Shown piece by piece: positions 25,802-34,743 of a stretch of 64,000 nucleotides of DNA. The stretch is from Blautia hydrogenotrophica DSM 10507. Lineage in GTDB: Bacteria > Bacillota > Clostridia > Lachnospirales > Lachnospiraceae. How positions within the stretch are numbered: position 1 is the first letter of the stretch; every line of letters begins with the position of its first letter. The notes under the pieces are model-generated. The model was not told the DNA's origin, searched no databases, and worked only from the letters and a program-made list of their open reading frames with translations. The position numbers and the translations under genes were made by a program. The DNA lies in NCBI RefSeq assembly GCF_034356035.1, contig NZ_CP136423.1, forward strand, positions 1,488,001-1,552,000, in the 5' to 3' direction.

Positions 25802-26914
25802 ATGGAACGTGTGGCAAATAGGCAGGTAGAAGAAGCGATTCAGAATTTTAAGTTTGAAGGAACGTTAATTGATACAAGACCGTATGGAAGCGGTCACATT
25901 AATGATACTTATCTGCTGACTTTTGAGATTGCCTCTATGGGAAGAATGAAAGTCATCTTGCAGAGAATGAACAAGCAAATTTTCACGAAACCGGAAGAAC
26001 TGATGGAGAACATCATCGGCGTGACTTCCTATCTTCGGGAAAAAATTATAGAAAATGGCGGCGATCCTGATAGAGAGACTCTGAATTTGATTCCAACGGT
26101 GGGGGAGAAGCCTTATTATATCGATTCCAAAGGGGATTATTGGCGTTCCTATATCTTTATTACAGACGCAACCAGCTATGACCAGGTGGAGAAACCGGAA
26201 GATTTTTACCAGAGCGCGGTTGCATTTGGCAATTTTCAGAGACTTCTCTCAGATTATCCGGCGGGGACTCTACATGAAACTATCCAGGGCTTCCATGACA
26301 CGAAGGCTAGATTTCAGACTTTCCGTGAGGCAGTGAAAAAAGATGTGTGTGGACGCGCAGCGAAGGTTCAAAAGGAAATTGAGTTTGTACTGGCCCATGA
26401 GGAGGTAGCAAATATTTTTTCTGACTTGCAGGAAAAAGGAGAGCTTCCTCTAAGAGTGACCCACAATGACACAAAGCTGAACAATATCATGATTGACAAT
26501 TGCACCGGGAAGGGAATCTGTGTCATTGACCTGGATACGGTAATGCCGGGACTTGCTATGAATGATTTCGGTGATTCCATTAGATTCGGAGCCAGCACTG
26601 CCGCGGAAGACGAGCAGGATTTGAGTAAGGTGTCCTGTAGCATGGAACTGTTTGAGATCTATGTAAAAGGTTTTCTAGAGGGCTGTGCAGGCAGGCTTAC
26701 CCCAAGGGAAGTGGAGCTTCTACCTATGGGGGCAAAGGTAATGACCTTCGAGTGCGGTATGAGATTTTTGACGGACTATCTGGAAGGGGACCATTACTTT
26801 AAGATTCATCGAGAGGAGCACAATTTGGACCGGTGCCGAACACAATTTAAGTTGGTGGAGGACATGGAACGAAAGTGGGATATGATGCAGCAGATTGTAA
26901 AAAAATATCAATAA
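25802..26914 (+). CDS. nahK: N-acetylhexosamine 1-kinase (aminoglycoside phosphotransferase fold)
   Basis: Phosphorylates GlcNAc/GalNAc released by the GH112 enzyme at the anomeric position. About 370 residues, strikingly like bifidobacterial NahK as I remember it: PYGSGHINDTYLL at the start, VILQRMNKQIF, FHDTKARFQTF, the kinase loop RVTHNDTKLNNIMID, then IDLDTVMPGLAMNDFGDSIRFGAS and MTFECGMRFLTDYLEGD. The ATG at 25802 is six bases past the previous stop, and GGAGG lies upstream; an in-frame ATG at 25784 overlaps the previous gene and has no ribosome site. Co-transcribed with the nucleotidyltransferase and galE. Confidence 0.88.
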   Translation: MERVANRQVEEAIQNFKFEGTLIDTRPYGSGHINDTYLLTFEIASMGRMKVILQRMNKQIFTKPEELMENIIGVTSYLREKIIENGGDPDRETLNLIPTVGEKPYYIDSKGDYWRSYIFITDATSYDQVEKPEDFYQSAVAFGNFQRLLSDYPAGTLHETIQGFHDTKARFQTFREAVKKDVCGRAAKVQKEIEFVLAHEEVANIFSDLQEKGELPLRVTHNDTKLNNIMIDNCTGKGICVIDLDTVMPGLAMNDFGDSIRFGASTAAEDEQDLSKVSCSMELFEIYVKGFLEGCAGRLTPREVELLPMGAKVMTFECGMRFLTDYLEGDHYFKIHREEHNLDRCRTQFKLVEDMERKWDMMQQIVKKYQ

Positions 26915-26942
26915 GAAAAATTTGACAGGAGGAAATTGAGAT

Positions 26943-27962
26943 ATGTCTATTTTAGTGACCGGAGGAGCCGGCTTTATTGGAAGTCATACATGTGTGGAGC
27001 TCTTGGACGCAGGATATGATGTCGCGGTGGTGGACAACCTGTATAACTCATCCAGAGAATCCTTAAAAAGAGTGGAAGAGATCACTGGAAAGCAGGTGAG
27101 ATTTTATGAGGCGGACATTCGGGATGAGAAGGCTATGAATGAGATTTTTGACAAGGAAAATGAGACAGAGGCCGTCATTCACTTTGCAGGCTTGAAAGCT
27201 GTCGGCGAGTCTGTGGAAAAACCGATTGAGTACTATGAGAATAATATTGCAGGCACGTTAGTTCTATGTAATACCATGAGAAATCACGGTGTGAAAAACA
27301 TTATTTTCAGTTCATCTGCGACTGTGTACGGAGACCCAGCTTTTATTCCGATCACAGAAGAGTGCCCGAAAGGTGTCTGCACGAATCCGTACGGCTGGAC
27401 GAAGTGGATGCTAGAACAGATTTTGACAGATCTGCACACGGCAGACCCGGAGTGGAATGTGGTGCTGCTTCGATATTTTAATCCTATTGGAGCTCATAAG
27501 AGCGGAAAAATCGGTGAGGACCCCAAGGGAATTCCCAACAATTTGATTCCTTACATTACTCAGGTAGCGATCGGTAAGTTAGAACGTCTGGGAGTGTTTG
27601 GCAATGATTACGATACCCCGGATGGTACCGGAGTTAGAGACTATATTCACGTGGTAGACTTGGCGGTTGGTCATGTACGCGCAGTGGAGAAACTTAGAGA
27701 AAAGGCAGGTGTGTCTGTCTATAATTTGGGAACTGGAAACGGCTATTCTGTGTTGGATATGGTGAAAGCCTTTGGAAAAGCCTGCGGCAAAGAGATTCCT
27801 TATGAGATCAAGCCGCGCCGTGCAGGAGATATCGCTACTTGTTACTGTGACGCTTCTAAAGCAGCGAAGGAGCTGAACTGGACGGCAAAGAGAGGACTGG
27901 AAGAGATGTGTGAAGACTCCTGGAGATGGCAGAGTCAAAATCCGGACGGATACAGGAAATAG
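26943..27962 (+). CDS. galE: UDP-glucose 4-epimerase
   Basis: Short-chain dehydrogenase-type NAD enzyme converting UDP-galactose to UDP-glucose (and possibly the N-acetyl forms). The 339 residues open with [47 protein letters not shown] and the catalytic Y-x-x-x-K ([10 protein letters not shown]) are all present, as are RYFNPIGAH and [19 protein letters not shown] precedes the start. As the last gene of the nucleotidyltransferase-nahK-galE operon it matches lnpD of bifidobacteria and closes the route from GNB/LNB to glycolysis. Confidence 0.95.
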   Translation: MSILVTGGAGFIGSHTCVELLDAGYDVAVVDNLYNSSRESLKRVEEITGKQVRFYEADIRDEKAMNEIFDKENETEAVIHFAGLKAVGESVEKPIEYYENNIAGTLVLCNTMRNHGVKNIIFSSSATVYGDPAFIPITEECPKGVCTNPYGWTKWMLEQILTDLHTADPEWNVVLLRYFNPIGAHKSGKIGEDPKGIPNNLIPYITQVAIGKLERLGVFGNDYDTPDGTGVRDYIHVVDLAVGHVRAVEKLREKAGVSVYNLGTGNGYSVLDMVKAFGKACGKEIPYEIKPRRAGDIATCYCDASKAAKELNWTAKRGLEEMCEDSWRWQSQNPDGYRK

Positions 27963-28125
27963 AAGCAGCCAGTTTTGAGTAGACGTGTCGGGGCAGCTAT
28001 AAAAATTGTAATTTTACGCAGATTATATCTTGACTTTACCGAGATTTTACACCGAAATGCTAGAATATGAAAAGGGAATTCTGTTGAAAAGACAGGTTCG
28101 AAAGGTGATAAATTGGGAGGACAAG

Positions 28126-29019
28126 ATGAAGAGATGGTGGATGTTGGTAGCTGTCTGTGTAGTTATGACTTTGACAGCATGTGCGTCTGAAAAAACAGTA
28201 AAAGAAGTAGAGGGACTCTCTGAGATGGGAGAGATTTCTGTGATTACCAGAGAAAAAGGCTCCGGTACCCGGACTGTGTTTGCGGATTTGACAGGGTTGA
28301 GAGAGAAAAGCAGCGGGAGAGAATATCAAGACCTGATCAGGGAGGATGTGGATACTGCGAAGTCTTCCGACGAAGTTTTAAGAAAGGTGGGGGAGACTAA
28401 AGGCGGAATCGGTTATGTCTCTTACGGCAGTTTAGGCGATCAGTTGTCGGAGGTGAAACTGCTGGATTTAGGGGGAGTTAAGCTCAGTGAAGAGAATATT
28501 GCCAGTGGAAAGTATGATTTGAGCAGATCGTTTTACTTGGCACACTCGGAAAAACTAAAGGAGGCAGAGCAGGACTTTCTGAATTATGTGGCTGGAGTGG
28601 GGCAGGATATTGTGGCTGAGGAATTCGTACCTGTTGGAAAATCTGAGATATTTCTGACAGAACGGCCGAAGGGAACTGTAAAAGTCCACGGTTCCACATC
28701 AATGGCACCGTTGTTGAAAAAGCTGGCAGAAGGTTATATGGAGGAAAATCCCAACGCAGTGGTAGAAGTGGAGGCGTCGGACTCCGAGCAGGGAGTTTTG
28801 GACTTATTGAAAGGCGAATGTGATTTTGCGATGGTCTCTAGAGAATTAGAATACTATGAAAAAGAGGTGTTCAATTATGAGAGGATCGCAAAGGATGGAA
28901 TTGGGATTGCGGTCAACCGCGAGAATCCTCTAGAAAATATCCATATGGAACAGTTAAAAGCGATCTACGGTGGAGAGCTCTCTGAGTGGAGTGAATTGGA
29001 AAAAGAAAAGAAGCAGTAA
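28126..29019 (+). CDS. PstS-like phosphate-binding lipoprotein with permuted halves
   Basis: A 297-residue lipoprotein (MKRWWMLVAVCVVMTLTAC, lipobox LTAC). The ATG at 28126 has GGGAGG 7 bases upstream; the longer frame from 28030 would bury the signal peptide. The N-terminal half has ISVITREKGSGTRTVF, normally the second half of PstS. The C-terminal half has VKVHGSTSMAPLLKKLAEGY and GECDFAMVSREL, normally the first half. The arrangement is therefore circularly permuted. I recall such proteins in Firmicutes. No pstC, pstA or pstB is adjacent, so it could be a sensor or orphan binding protein. Anion binding is inferred from the motifs. Confidence 0.82.
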   Translation: MKRWWMLVAVCVVMTLTACASEKTVKEVEGLSEMGEISVITREKGSGTRTVFADLTGLREKSSGREYQDLIREDVDTAKSSDEVLRKVGETKGGIGYVSYGSLGDQLSEVKLLDLGGVKLSEENIASGKYDLSRSFYLAHSEKLKEAEQDFLNYVAGVGQDIVAEEFVPVGKSEIFLTERPKGTVKVHGSTSMAPLLKKLAEGYMEENPNAVVEVEASDSEQGVLDLLKGECDFAMVSRELEYYEKEVFNYERIAKDGIGIAVNRENPLENIHMEQLKAIYGGELSEWSELEKEKKQ

Positions 29020-29023
29020 ATAG

Positions 29024-29053
29024 CAGACCTCTCTTAGCTGAGAGGTCTGTTTT
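29024..29053 (+). terminator. Terminator after the PstS-like gene
   Basis: CAGACCTCTC and GAGAGGTCTG form a 10-bp perfect stem with loop TTAGCT, followed by TTTT. Confidence 0.9.
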
Positions 29054-29087
29054 AATAGGAAATTGAAGATGAACCTGTCCTCTTTGG

Positions 29088-29480
29088 TTATGATTCGGAA
29101 TCTTTTGATACAGAGATCAGATATTTGCGAACTGCGCACAATACAGCGATGGCACAGACACCGATAAACATCTGTGACAACTGTAGATGTTCTACGATCA
29201 TCTGTCTTGCGATTGCAAACATTAGAATTTCCACTACAGTCTCCGGCGTGTACTTACAGAGCATTTTTACGAACTCGATTCCCACAGCCAATGAGAGCCC
29301 GTTGGCGAGAAATTGAGTGAATGCTGAGATGTCTAAATGGGTGAATGAAAACTGTGTCAGCTCTAATACCAGGGAGACGCCAGATATGATAATAGCGATG
29401 AGAATGACAATAGCGAGCAAAAGCTCACCGACATGGGTGATTTTATACATGTATTCATGAGATTTTTTTAAACGTTTCAC
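29088..29480 (-). CDS. Small integral membrane protein, PsiE-like
   Basis: A 130-residue protein with about four hydrophobic segments (residues about 17-40, 52-72, 82-100, 103-120). The central FVKMLCKYTPETVVEILMFAIARQMIVEH resembles the conserved core of phosphate-starvation-inducible PsiE proteins. The role of PsiE is not established. The adjacent convergent gene encodes a PstS-like lipoprotein, which fits a phosphate connection, but the family call is from memory and only moderately sure. Confidence 0.6.
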   Translation of the reverse strand: MKRLKKSHEYMYKITHVGELLLAIVILIAIIISGVSLVLELTQFSFTHLDISAFTQFLANGLSLAVGIEFVKMLCKYTPETVVEILMFAIARQMIVEHLQLSQMFIGVCAIAVLCAVRKYLISVSKDSES

Positions 29481-29711
29481 AGTTACCTCCTGATGATTGA
29501 TTTGTGGATAAAACTGTACGCTTAGAAGTATATCATATATTTTATAGATGCGCTATGAAAAATTAGTTATATGTTCATCTGGTTGTACGGCAGTTCTAAT
29601 ATAGAAAGAAATTGTGTTAGTGGATTGCCGGAATTTGTCGCCAAAATAGATTTACAAGAAAAGATTGGAGACGTATAATGAAAAAAAGTGAACACGTTTG
29701 AGGTAGAGTGA

Positions 29712-30800
29712 ATGGAAAAAAACGAGATTTGTGTCATCTATGGAAAAGACTATAAAGAGATGACTAAGAAAATTTTAAGAACCTCAGAGCTGGCGGAACT
29801 GATACCATCCAAGGATACTCTGGTGGGTATTAAGCCTAATCTGGTTTCTCCTAGTGAGGCTTCTTACGGAGCGACTACCCACCCGGAAATCGTCGCAGGG
29901 ATTTTGGAGTATCTTCAGGAGAATGGTTTTCAAAGAATGGTAATTCTGGAAGGTTCCTGGGTTGGAGATCGGACTAGTGACGCGCTGGAAATCTGTGGTT
30001 ATCGGAGTCTGTGTGAGAGGTATGGTGTGGAATTTTGGGACACGCAAAAGGATGGTTCTTACCAAGAGGAATGTCGGGGAATGAAACTGAATCTCTGTGA
30101 CAGTGTGAGGAAAATCGAATTTCTCGTCAATGTTCCGGTCTGGAAGGGGCACTGTCAGACGAAGATCACCTGTGCACTGAAGAACCTGAAAGGACTGATT
30201 CCAAACTCGGAAAAGAGAAGATTTCATTCTATGGGTCTTCATGCGCCCATTGCGCACCTGAACTGTGGCATTCATCAGGATTTTATTGTGGTAGACCATA
30301 TCTGTGGAGATCTGGACTTTGAGGACGGTGGAAATCCTGTGGTCTGTGACCGGATTCTGACGGCTAGGGATCCAGTTCTCTGCGATGCCTATGTCTGTGA
30401 GAAGATGCACTATCGTCTGGAAGAGGTGCCTTATGTCGGCTTGGCTCAGGATTTGGGAGTGGGCAGTGCGGATTTGTCAAAGCTAGTTCTGCATTCTTGC
30501 CAGGAGGTGGAGGAAGAACTGCCCTATGCCAGAAAAATTGTAGAGCTGCGAGACGCGGTTGAGGAAGTGGAATCCTGTAGCGCCTGCTATGGCTATTTGA
30601 TTCCTGCCTTGGATCGGCTGAGAGAGGAAGGAAAGTTTTCTATGCTTCGGGAGAAAATCTGCATTGGTCAGGGGTATCGTGGGAAAACCGGGGAGCTGGG
30701 AATCGGAAATTGTACCAGGAAATTTCGGCACAGTCTAGAGGGTTGTCCGCCCACAGAAAATCAGATTTATGACTTTCTAAAGGAGTTCCTGGAGAGATAA
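29712..30800 (+). CDS. DUF362 domain-containing protein
   Basis: A 362-residue cytoplasmic protein. Family features are GIKPNLVSP, GATTHPEIVAGILEYLQENGF, the acidic ILEGSW turn, VNVPVWKGHCQTKITCALKNLKGLIP and DPVLCDAYVCEKM. Several Cys residues in the C-terminal part (ESCSACYGY, CIGQGYRG, GNCTRK, EGCPP) could bind a metal or cluster, although no classic ferredoxin CxxCxxC is present. Biochemical function of DUF362 proteins is not settled. It precedes a C_GCAxxG_C_C protein by 58 bases on the same strand. Confidence 0.82.
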   Translation: MEKNEICVIYGKDYKEMTKKILRTSELAELIPSKDTLVGIKPNLVSPSEASYGATTHPEIVAGILEYLQENGFQRMVILEGSWVGDRTSDALEICGYRSLCERYGVEFWDTQKDGSYQEECRGMKLNLCDSVRKIEFLVNVPVWKGHCQTKITCALKNLKGLIPNSEKRRFHSMGLHAPIAHLNCGIHQDFIVVDHICGDLDFEDGGNPVVCDRILTARDPVLCDAYVCEKMHYRLEEVPYVGLAQDLGVGSADLSKLVLHSCQEVEEELPYARKIVELRDAVEEVESCSACYGYLIPALDRLREEGKFSMLREKICIGQGYRGKTGELGIGNCTRKFRHSLEGCPPTENQIYDFLKEFLER

Positions 30801-30858
30801 TTCATAGCAGTTCAGTTTTTACAGTTACAAAAATTCAAAAGAAAAGGAGAGTAAGAGG

Positions 30859-31281
30859 ATGACAAAGAGAGTAGAAAAGGCAATGGAACTTCACAAAAAA
30901 GGATATAACTGTGCGCAGGCAGTAGCCTGTTCCTTCTGTGATGTGGTGCAGATGGATGAGGACACCTTGTTTCGTGTGACCGAGGCTTTTGGTGGTGGCA
31001 TGGGCGGCATGAAAGGGACCTGCGGTGCCATCTCAGGAGCCTGCGCAGTGGCGGGACTTTTAAGAAGTGAGGGAAAGGAGCAGTGTAAGAGTAAGGCTCA
31101 AACTTACAAATTGTCTAAGGTTTTGCTCAGCAAATTTCAGGAGAAGAATCAGTCAACGATCTGTGAGGAACTCAAAGGTGCTCAGACAGGGACACCGCTT
31201 CGAAGCTGCGATGGATGCATTGAAGATGCTGTGGTGATTTTGGAGGAAGTGTTAAAAGAAGCGGAGCTGATAAAAGAGTAA
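30859..31281 (+). CDS. C_GCAxxG_C_C family protein (putative redox-active/metal-binding)
   Basis: A 140-residue protein with the defining Cys pattern: GYNCAQAVACSF, then GGMGGMKGTCGAISGACAVAG, and C-terminal TICEEL and RSCDGCIEDAVVILEE. The family is common in anaerobes and is thought to be redox-active or cluster-binding; no reaction is established. AAAGGAG precedes the start. It probably forms a two-gene unit with the DUF362 gene and ends at a terminator. Confidence 0.88.
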   Translation: MTKRVEKAMELHKKGYNCAQAVACSFCDVVQMDEDTLFRVTEAFGGGMGGMKGTCGAISGACAVAGLLRSEGKEQCKSKAQTYKLSKVLLSKFQEKNQSTICEELKGAQTGTPLRSCDGCIEDAVVILEEVLKEAELIKE

Positions 31282-31336
31282 GAAGGTTAGAGACTCTGAA
31301 AAAGGTGAAATTGTAAAATTAGTATATCGAAAGAGA

Positions 31337-31385
31337 TAAAATACCCAGCGGTTACGCGTTTCCATGCGTGATCGCTGGGTATTTT
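31337..31385. terminator. Bidirectional terminator
   Basis: AAAATACCCAGCG and CGCTGGGTATTTT form a 13-bp outer stem with an inner TACGCG/TGCGTG stem. It lies between converging genes, with A- and T-rich flanks. Confidence 0.9.
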
Positions 31386-31408
31386 GCAGTGTAGTAGAGT
31401 TCTCGTTC

Positions 31409-32515
31409 CTAAGGCAGTAAAGAGAAAGTCAATTTCACCGGCTGGTGGTCCGAGTAGGCGAATCCGGTACTGATTACAGTGCTGGTGGCCTTTACATTGT
31501 CGGAGACGAGAAAACCATCTACCACGGCGGTGTAGGTCACATTCTTTTGGTAGGGGATATCAGCGCCTCGGCAACTGGCAACCTCACCCAGATTTTCAGG
31601 GATCACAAAAGAATAGCCCTCAGCCAGATCGGAGTCAGAGAGTTGGTATATCCACTCTGGAATTTCCTGACCAGACTCATAGAGATCTTTGCTTCCGGCG
31701 ATATCGTGATTGAAATCTCCGCCGGCGATGACGTAATTTCCTTCTTCTGCCTCGGACTTCAGGAATTCATTGAGACGTTTTAACTGTTTCTGACGGATAA
31801 CACCGCCTTTGTCATAGGCGGACATATGTAAATTTACGAGGACTAAATCTCGTTTGGTATCTACTTTTAGATAGGAGGCGGTGAAACAGCGGTCCAGATC
31901 AGTGAATTTTACGATCGGATTCTTTGTGACAGGAAACTGATAGCGGATATTTTTGGTGACGGGGTAACGGCTGAACGTGACCAATCCGCTTTCCGTCTTG
32001 CCGTGAGGTTCTGTCAGAGGGTAGAACAAGTAGGCGGAGTGGAAGGCACTGGTGTAAATAGAGCCATAGTCTTTTAAAGAATTCTGGAGCATCTGCACCT
32101 GATTGACCTCATAGCTTCTGGTGGCTTTTACATCCGCCTCTTGGACGAAATAAAAGTCACAGTCTAAATTCATCAGTGTGCGAATACTACCCTTGGTGTT
32201 GGCCAGCTCTCGTTCCCGACTGTAGGCCCGGGAGTATTTGCCCCGAGTCTTGTCTCCGTCTTTCATCTTTCCTGTGTCCATGAAAAAGGAGTAGGTGGGT
32301 TCATAAGCTCCGAAACCGATGTTGTAGGTGGTCAGGGTGTAGGACTGTCCGGCTTGAAGCTGGTCGGTGTGGCGGTTGTTCTGGGTCTTTAGGGAGACCT
32401 CGTCGTCGATTCGGTAGTAGGTGACTTCCAGATATAGAAGATATCCTCCCACGCAGAGCAGCAGGAAGAATAAAACTCCGATCAAAATGCGGATACTGAT
32501 ACGTTTTGTTTTCAT
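31409..32515 (-). CDS. Membrane-anchored endonuclease/exonuclease/phosphatase (EEP) family protein
   Basis: A 368-residue protein with one N-terminal hydrophobic anchor (IRILIGVLFFLLLCVGGYLLYL) and an extracytoplasmic EEP domain. Metal and catalytic motifs of the DNase I/sphingomyelinase fold are visible: TYNIGFGAY, YFVQEADV, VLVNLHMSAYD, VIAGGDFNHD and the terminal YSDHQPVKLTF. Substrates in this superfamily range from nucleic acids to phospholipids, so none is proposed. It is a single-gene unit convergent with the C_GCAxxG_C_C gene. Confidence 0.88.
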   Translation of the reverse strand: MKTKRISIRILIGVLFFLLLCVGGYLLYLEVTYYRIDDEVSLKTQNNRHTDQLQAGQSYTLTTYNIGFGAYEPTYSFFMDTGKMKDGDKTRGKYSRAYSRERELANTKGSIRTLMNLDCDFYFVQEADVKATRSYEVNQVQMLQNSLKDYGSIYTSAFHSAYLFYPLTEPHGKTESGLVTFSRYPVTKNIRYQFPVTKNPIVKFTDLDRCFTASYLKVDTKRDLVLVNLHMSAYDKGGVIRQKQLKRLNEFLKSEAEEGNYVIAGGDFNHDIAGSKDLYESGQEIPEWIYQLSDSDLAEGYSFVIPENLGEVASCRGADIPYQKNVTYTAVVDGFLVSDNVKATSTVISTGFAYSDHQPVKLTFSLLP

Positions 32516-32775
32516 AAAAACCTCCGATAACTTCTACTTATACTCTATCATACCCGGTGAGATTCAACAAGATAAACCTCTGATGGTTCTAAGAAAAAAT
32601 TTCGAAAAATTCAGGGCTCACAAAAGGTGAGAGTGTGTAATGATAGGAACTGGATCAACCCCAAACTGAGTCCATGACACGGAGCCGTTTCTGTGGTATG
32701 ATACTTTCCGAGGCCATAAGGTTTTTGTGTCCGCAAAGGACGGGACGAAAAAATAGTTAAGAGAGGAGAAAAGTT

Positions 32776-33195
32776 ATGGAATACAGACGTTTTGAAAATA
32801 CGATTGTTTTAAGACTGGACCCAGAGGAGGAAGTCTGTGAAAAGCTGACGGAGGTTGCCGCCAAGGAAGAAATTCAGCTTGCAACGATCAGTGGACTGGG
32901 CGCGGTCAAAGAGCTGACCACAGGGGTATTTGACACGGTGACGAAAGAGTACCATGCCAATCAGTTTGAGGGAGCGTTGGAGATTGTATCCCTGACAGGG
33001 ACCCTCACTCGGAAAGAAGGGAAAGTGTATCTGCATGCACATTTGAGTGCAGGTGACAGTAAGGGAAACGTATACGGCGGCCATCTGAACCGGGCAGTGG
33101 TCAGTGCCACGGCAGAGATTATTCTTCAGGTGATTCCGGGAAGTGTCGGCAGAAAATTCAGCGACAGTGTTGGATTGAATCTGTTTGAGTTTTAA
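32776..33195 (+). CDS. PPC-domain (DUF296) DNA-binding family protein
   Basis: A 139-residue protein consisting of one PPC/DUF296 domain, the fold also found in plant AT-hook proteins. The conserved segments are TISGLGAVKELTTGVFD, LEIVSLTGTLTRKEGKVYLHAHLS and YGGHLNRAVVSATAEIIL, which hold the His pair thought to bind metal. GAGGAG precedes the ATG. Whether it binds DNA in bacteria is not established. It is followed by a terminator and stands alone. Confidence 0.88.
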   Translation: MEYRRFENTIVLRLDPEEEVCEKLTEVAAKEEIQLATISGLGAVKELTTGVFDTVTKEYHANQFEGALEIVSLTGTLTRKEGKVYLHAHLSAGDSKGNVYGGHLNRAVVSATAEIILQVIPGSVGRKFSDSVGLNLFEF

Positions 33196-33224
33196 GAAAG
33201 CAGAATAGAATTCCATTTATACAG

Positions 33225-33265
33225 GAGGGACAGGGATACCAGGAGGTGTACCTGTCCCTCTTGGG
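33225..33265 (+). terminator. Terminator after the PPC-domain gene
   Basis: GAGGGACAGG (33225-33234) and CCTGTCCCTC (33251-33260) form a perfect 10-bp stem, followed by TTGGGTTT. The weak T-run lowers confidence slightly. Confidence 0.7.
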
Positions 33266-33282
33266 TTTAGGAAAGACGGCAA

Positions 33283-34743
33283 TCAGGAGAATTCTCCCGT
33301 CAGACAAAAGGCGTGATTCATGGGGCCGCTGCCAGCGCCCAAATCCAGCATTGCAGATAAAGCGCCGGAGAGATATTTCTTTGCACGTTGGACAGAAGTC
33401 GACAGAGAATAGCCCTTGGCGAGATTCGCGGCGATGGCGCTAGAAAGCGTGCAGCCAGTTCCATGGGTGTTGGGATTTGGAATGCATCTGCCGTAGAACC
33501 ATTCCATCTGGCCATCTGCCCAGAGCAAATCGTTGGCAGTGTTGACGCTGTGTCCGCCTTTGATCAGGACTGCACAGTGGTAGGTTTTGCCGATAAATTC
33601 GGCGGCAGCTTCTATTTCTTCTGGGGTTGTGATTTTCCTCTCGCTAAGGATTTCGGCTTCTGGGATATTAGGAGTCACCAGCTCTGCTAGGGGAAGTAGC
33701 TCTTTTTTTAGGGTTAAGACTGCGCTGGTCTCCATCAGAATGGAACCGGAGGTGGCGACCATGACAGGATCTAGCACGATGTGTTTGGCCTGATAAAACC
33801 GCAACCTTTCTGCGAGGACCTCTATGAGTCTGGCATTGGGCAACATTCCGATTTTTACGGCGTCCGGGAAGATATCTGTGAAAATCATGTCCAACTGTGA
33901 TTTGAGAAAATCGGGGCTGGTTTCTACAATTTTTTCCACTTTGGTTGTATTTTGGGCCGTGAGAGCGGTGATGGCACTCATGGCATATACACCGTTCATG
34001 GTCATAGTTTTTAAGTCTGCCTGAATACCGGCGCCTCCGCTACAGTCACTGCCGGCGATGGAAAGCGCCGTCCTCATCAGGCGAGGGGTAGGTTGTACTA
34101 GCTGTCTGGCTAAGCTTAGTAGGTCTGAGGTCGCTTTTCCCGGGTTGTCCGAGGAGAATATCGCAGAGATCACAGCAACGCCGTCTACCTGACTGCCGGA
34201 AAGTTTTCGCAGATTCAAGGCATGGATGCCGCCGATGGCCACCACTGGAATCGTGACAGCAGCACAGATTTCCCTTAGCTTTTCCACGGACAGATTGCGG
34301 GCGTTTTTCTTTGTGCTGGTTCCAAATACGGCGCCGACACCGATATAATCGGCTCCAGCGGCCTGGGCAGCGACGGCTTCTGCTACCGTAGCCGCAGAGA
34401 TTCCCAGGATTTTATCTTTTCCAATGAGAGCGCGCAGATTTTTACCCTGGATATCACCTTGCCCTACATGGACGCCGTCTGCGTCGATGGCCAGCGCGAT
34501 CTCTACACTGTCATTGACCACGAAGGGGACTTGGTATTTGGCGCACAGAGCTTTTAGTTCTAATGCTTCTTTTTGAAAAGCCGACGGTTCTAAATCTTTC
34601 TCTCTGATCTGCAAAAAAGTCGCTCCATGCTTCAATACGTCCTCGCAGATGGATGTCAGCGTCTCCCCTTCTTTTAACCATGTGCGGTCCGTGATCGCGT
34701 AGAGCAGCATGGAATGCCGGATTTCTTCTTTAGAAAAGTTCAT
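33283..34743 (-). CDS. thiED: Bifunctional thiamine-phosphate synthase / HMP(-P) kinase (ThiE-ThiD fusion)
   Basis: A 486-residue fusion. The ThiE part (about 1-215) joins HMP-PP to HET-P and shows FLQIREKDL, DGVHVGQGD, GVGAVFGTSTKKNA and VAIGGI. The ThiD part (about 225-486) phosphorylates HMP and HMP-P and shows ALSIAGSDCSGGAGIQADLKTM, TPNIPEAE, LIKGGHS and HGTGCTLSSAIAANLAKG. The start overlaps the thiM stop by 14 bases, and GGGAGG precedes it. With ThiM and ThiW this completes salvage of thiazole and pyrimidine to TMP; thiC and thiG are not in the window. Confidence 0.94.
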   Translation of the reverse strand: MNFSKEEIRHSMLLYAITDRTWLKEGETLTSICEDVLKHGATFLQIREKDLEPSAFQKEALELKALCAKYQVPFVVNDSVEIALAIDADGVHVGQGDIQGKNLRALIGKDKILGISAATVAEAVAAQAAGADYIGVGAVFGTSTKKNARNLSVEKLREICAAVTIPVVAIGGIHALNLRKLSGSQVDGVAVISAIFSSDNPGKATSDLLSLARQLVQPTPRLMRTALSIAGSDCSGGAGIQADLKTMTMNGVYAMSAITALTAQNTTKVEKIVETSPDFLKSQLDMIFTDIFPDAVKIGMLPNARLIEVLAERLRFYQAKHIVLDPVMVATSGSILMETSAVLTLKKELLPLAELVTPNIPEAEILSERKITTPEEIEAAAEFIGKTYHCAVLIKGGHSVNTANDLLWADGQMEWFYGRCIPNPNTHGTGCTLSSAIAANLAKGYSLSTSVQRAKKYLSGALSAMLDLGAGSGPMNHAFCLTGEFS

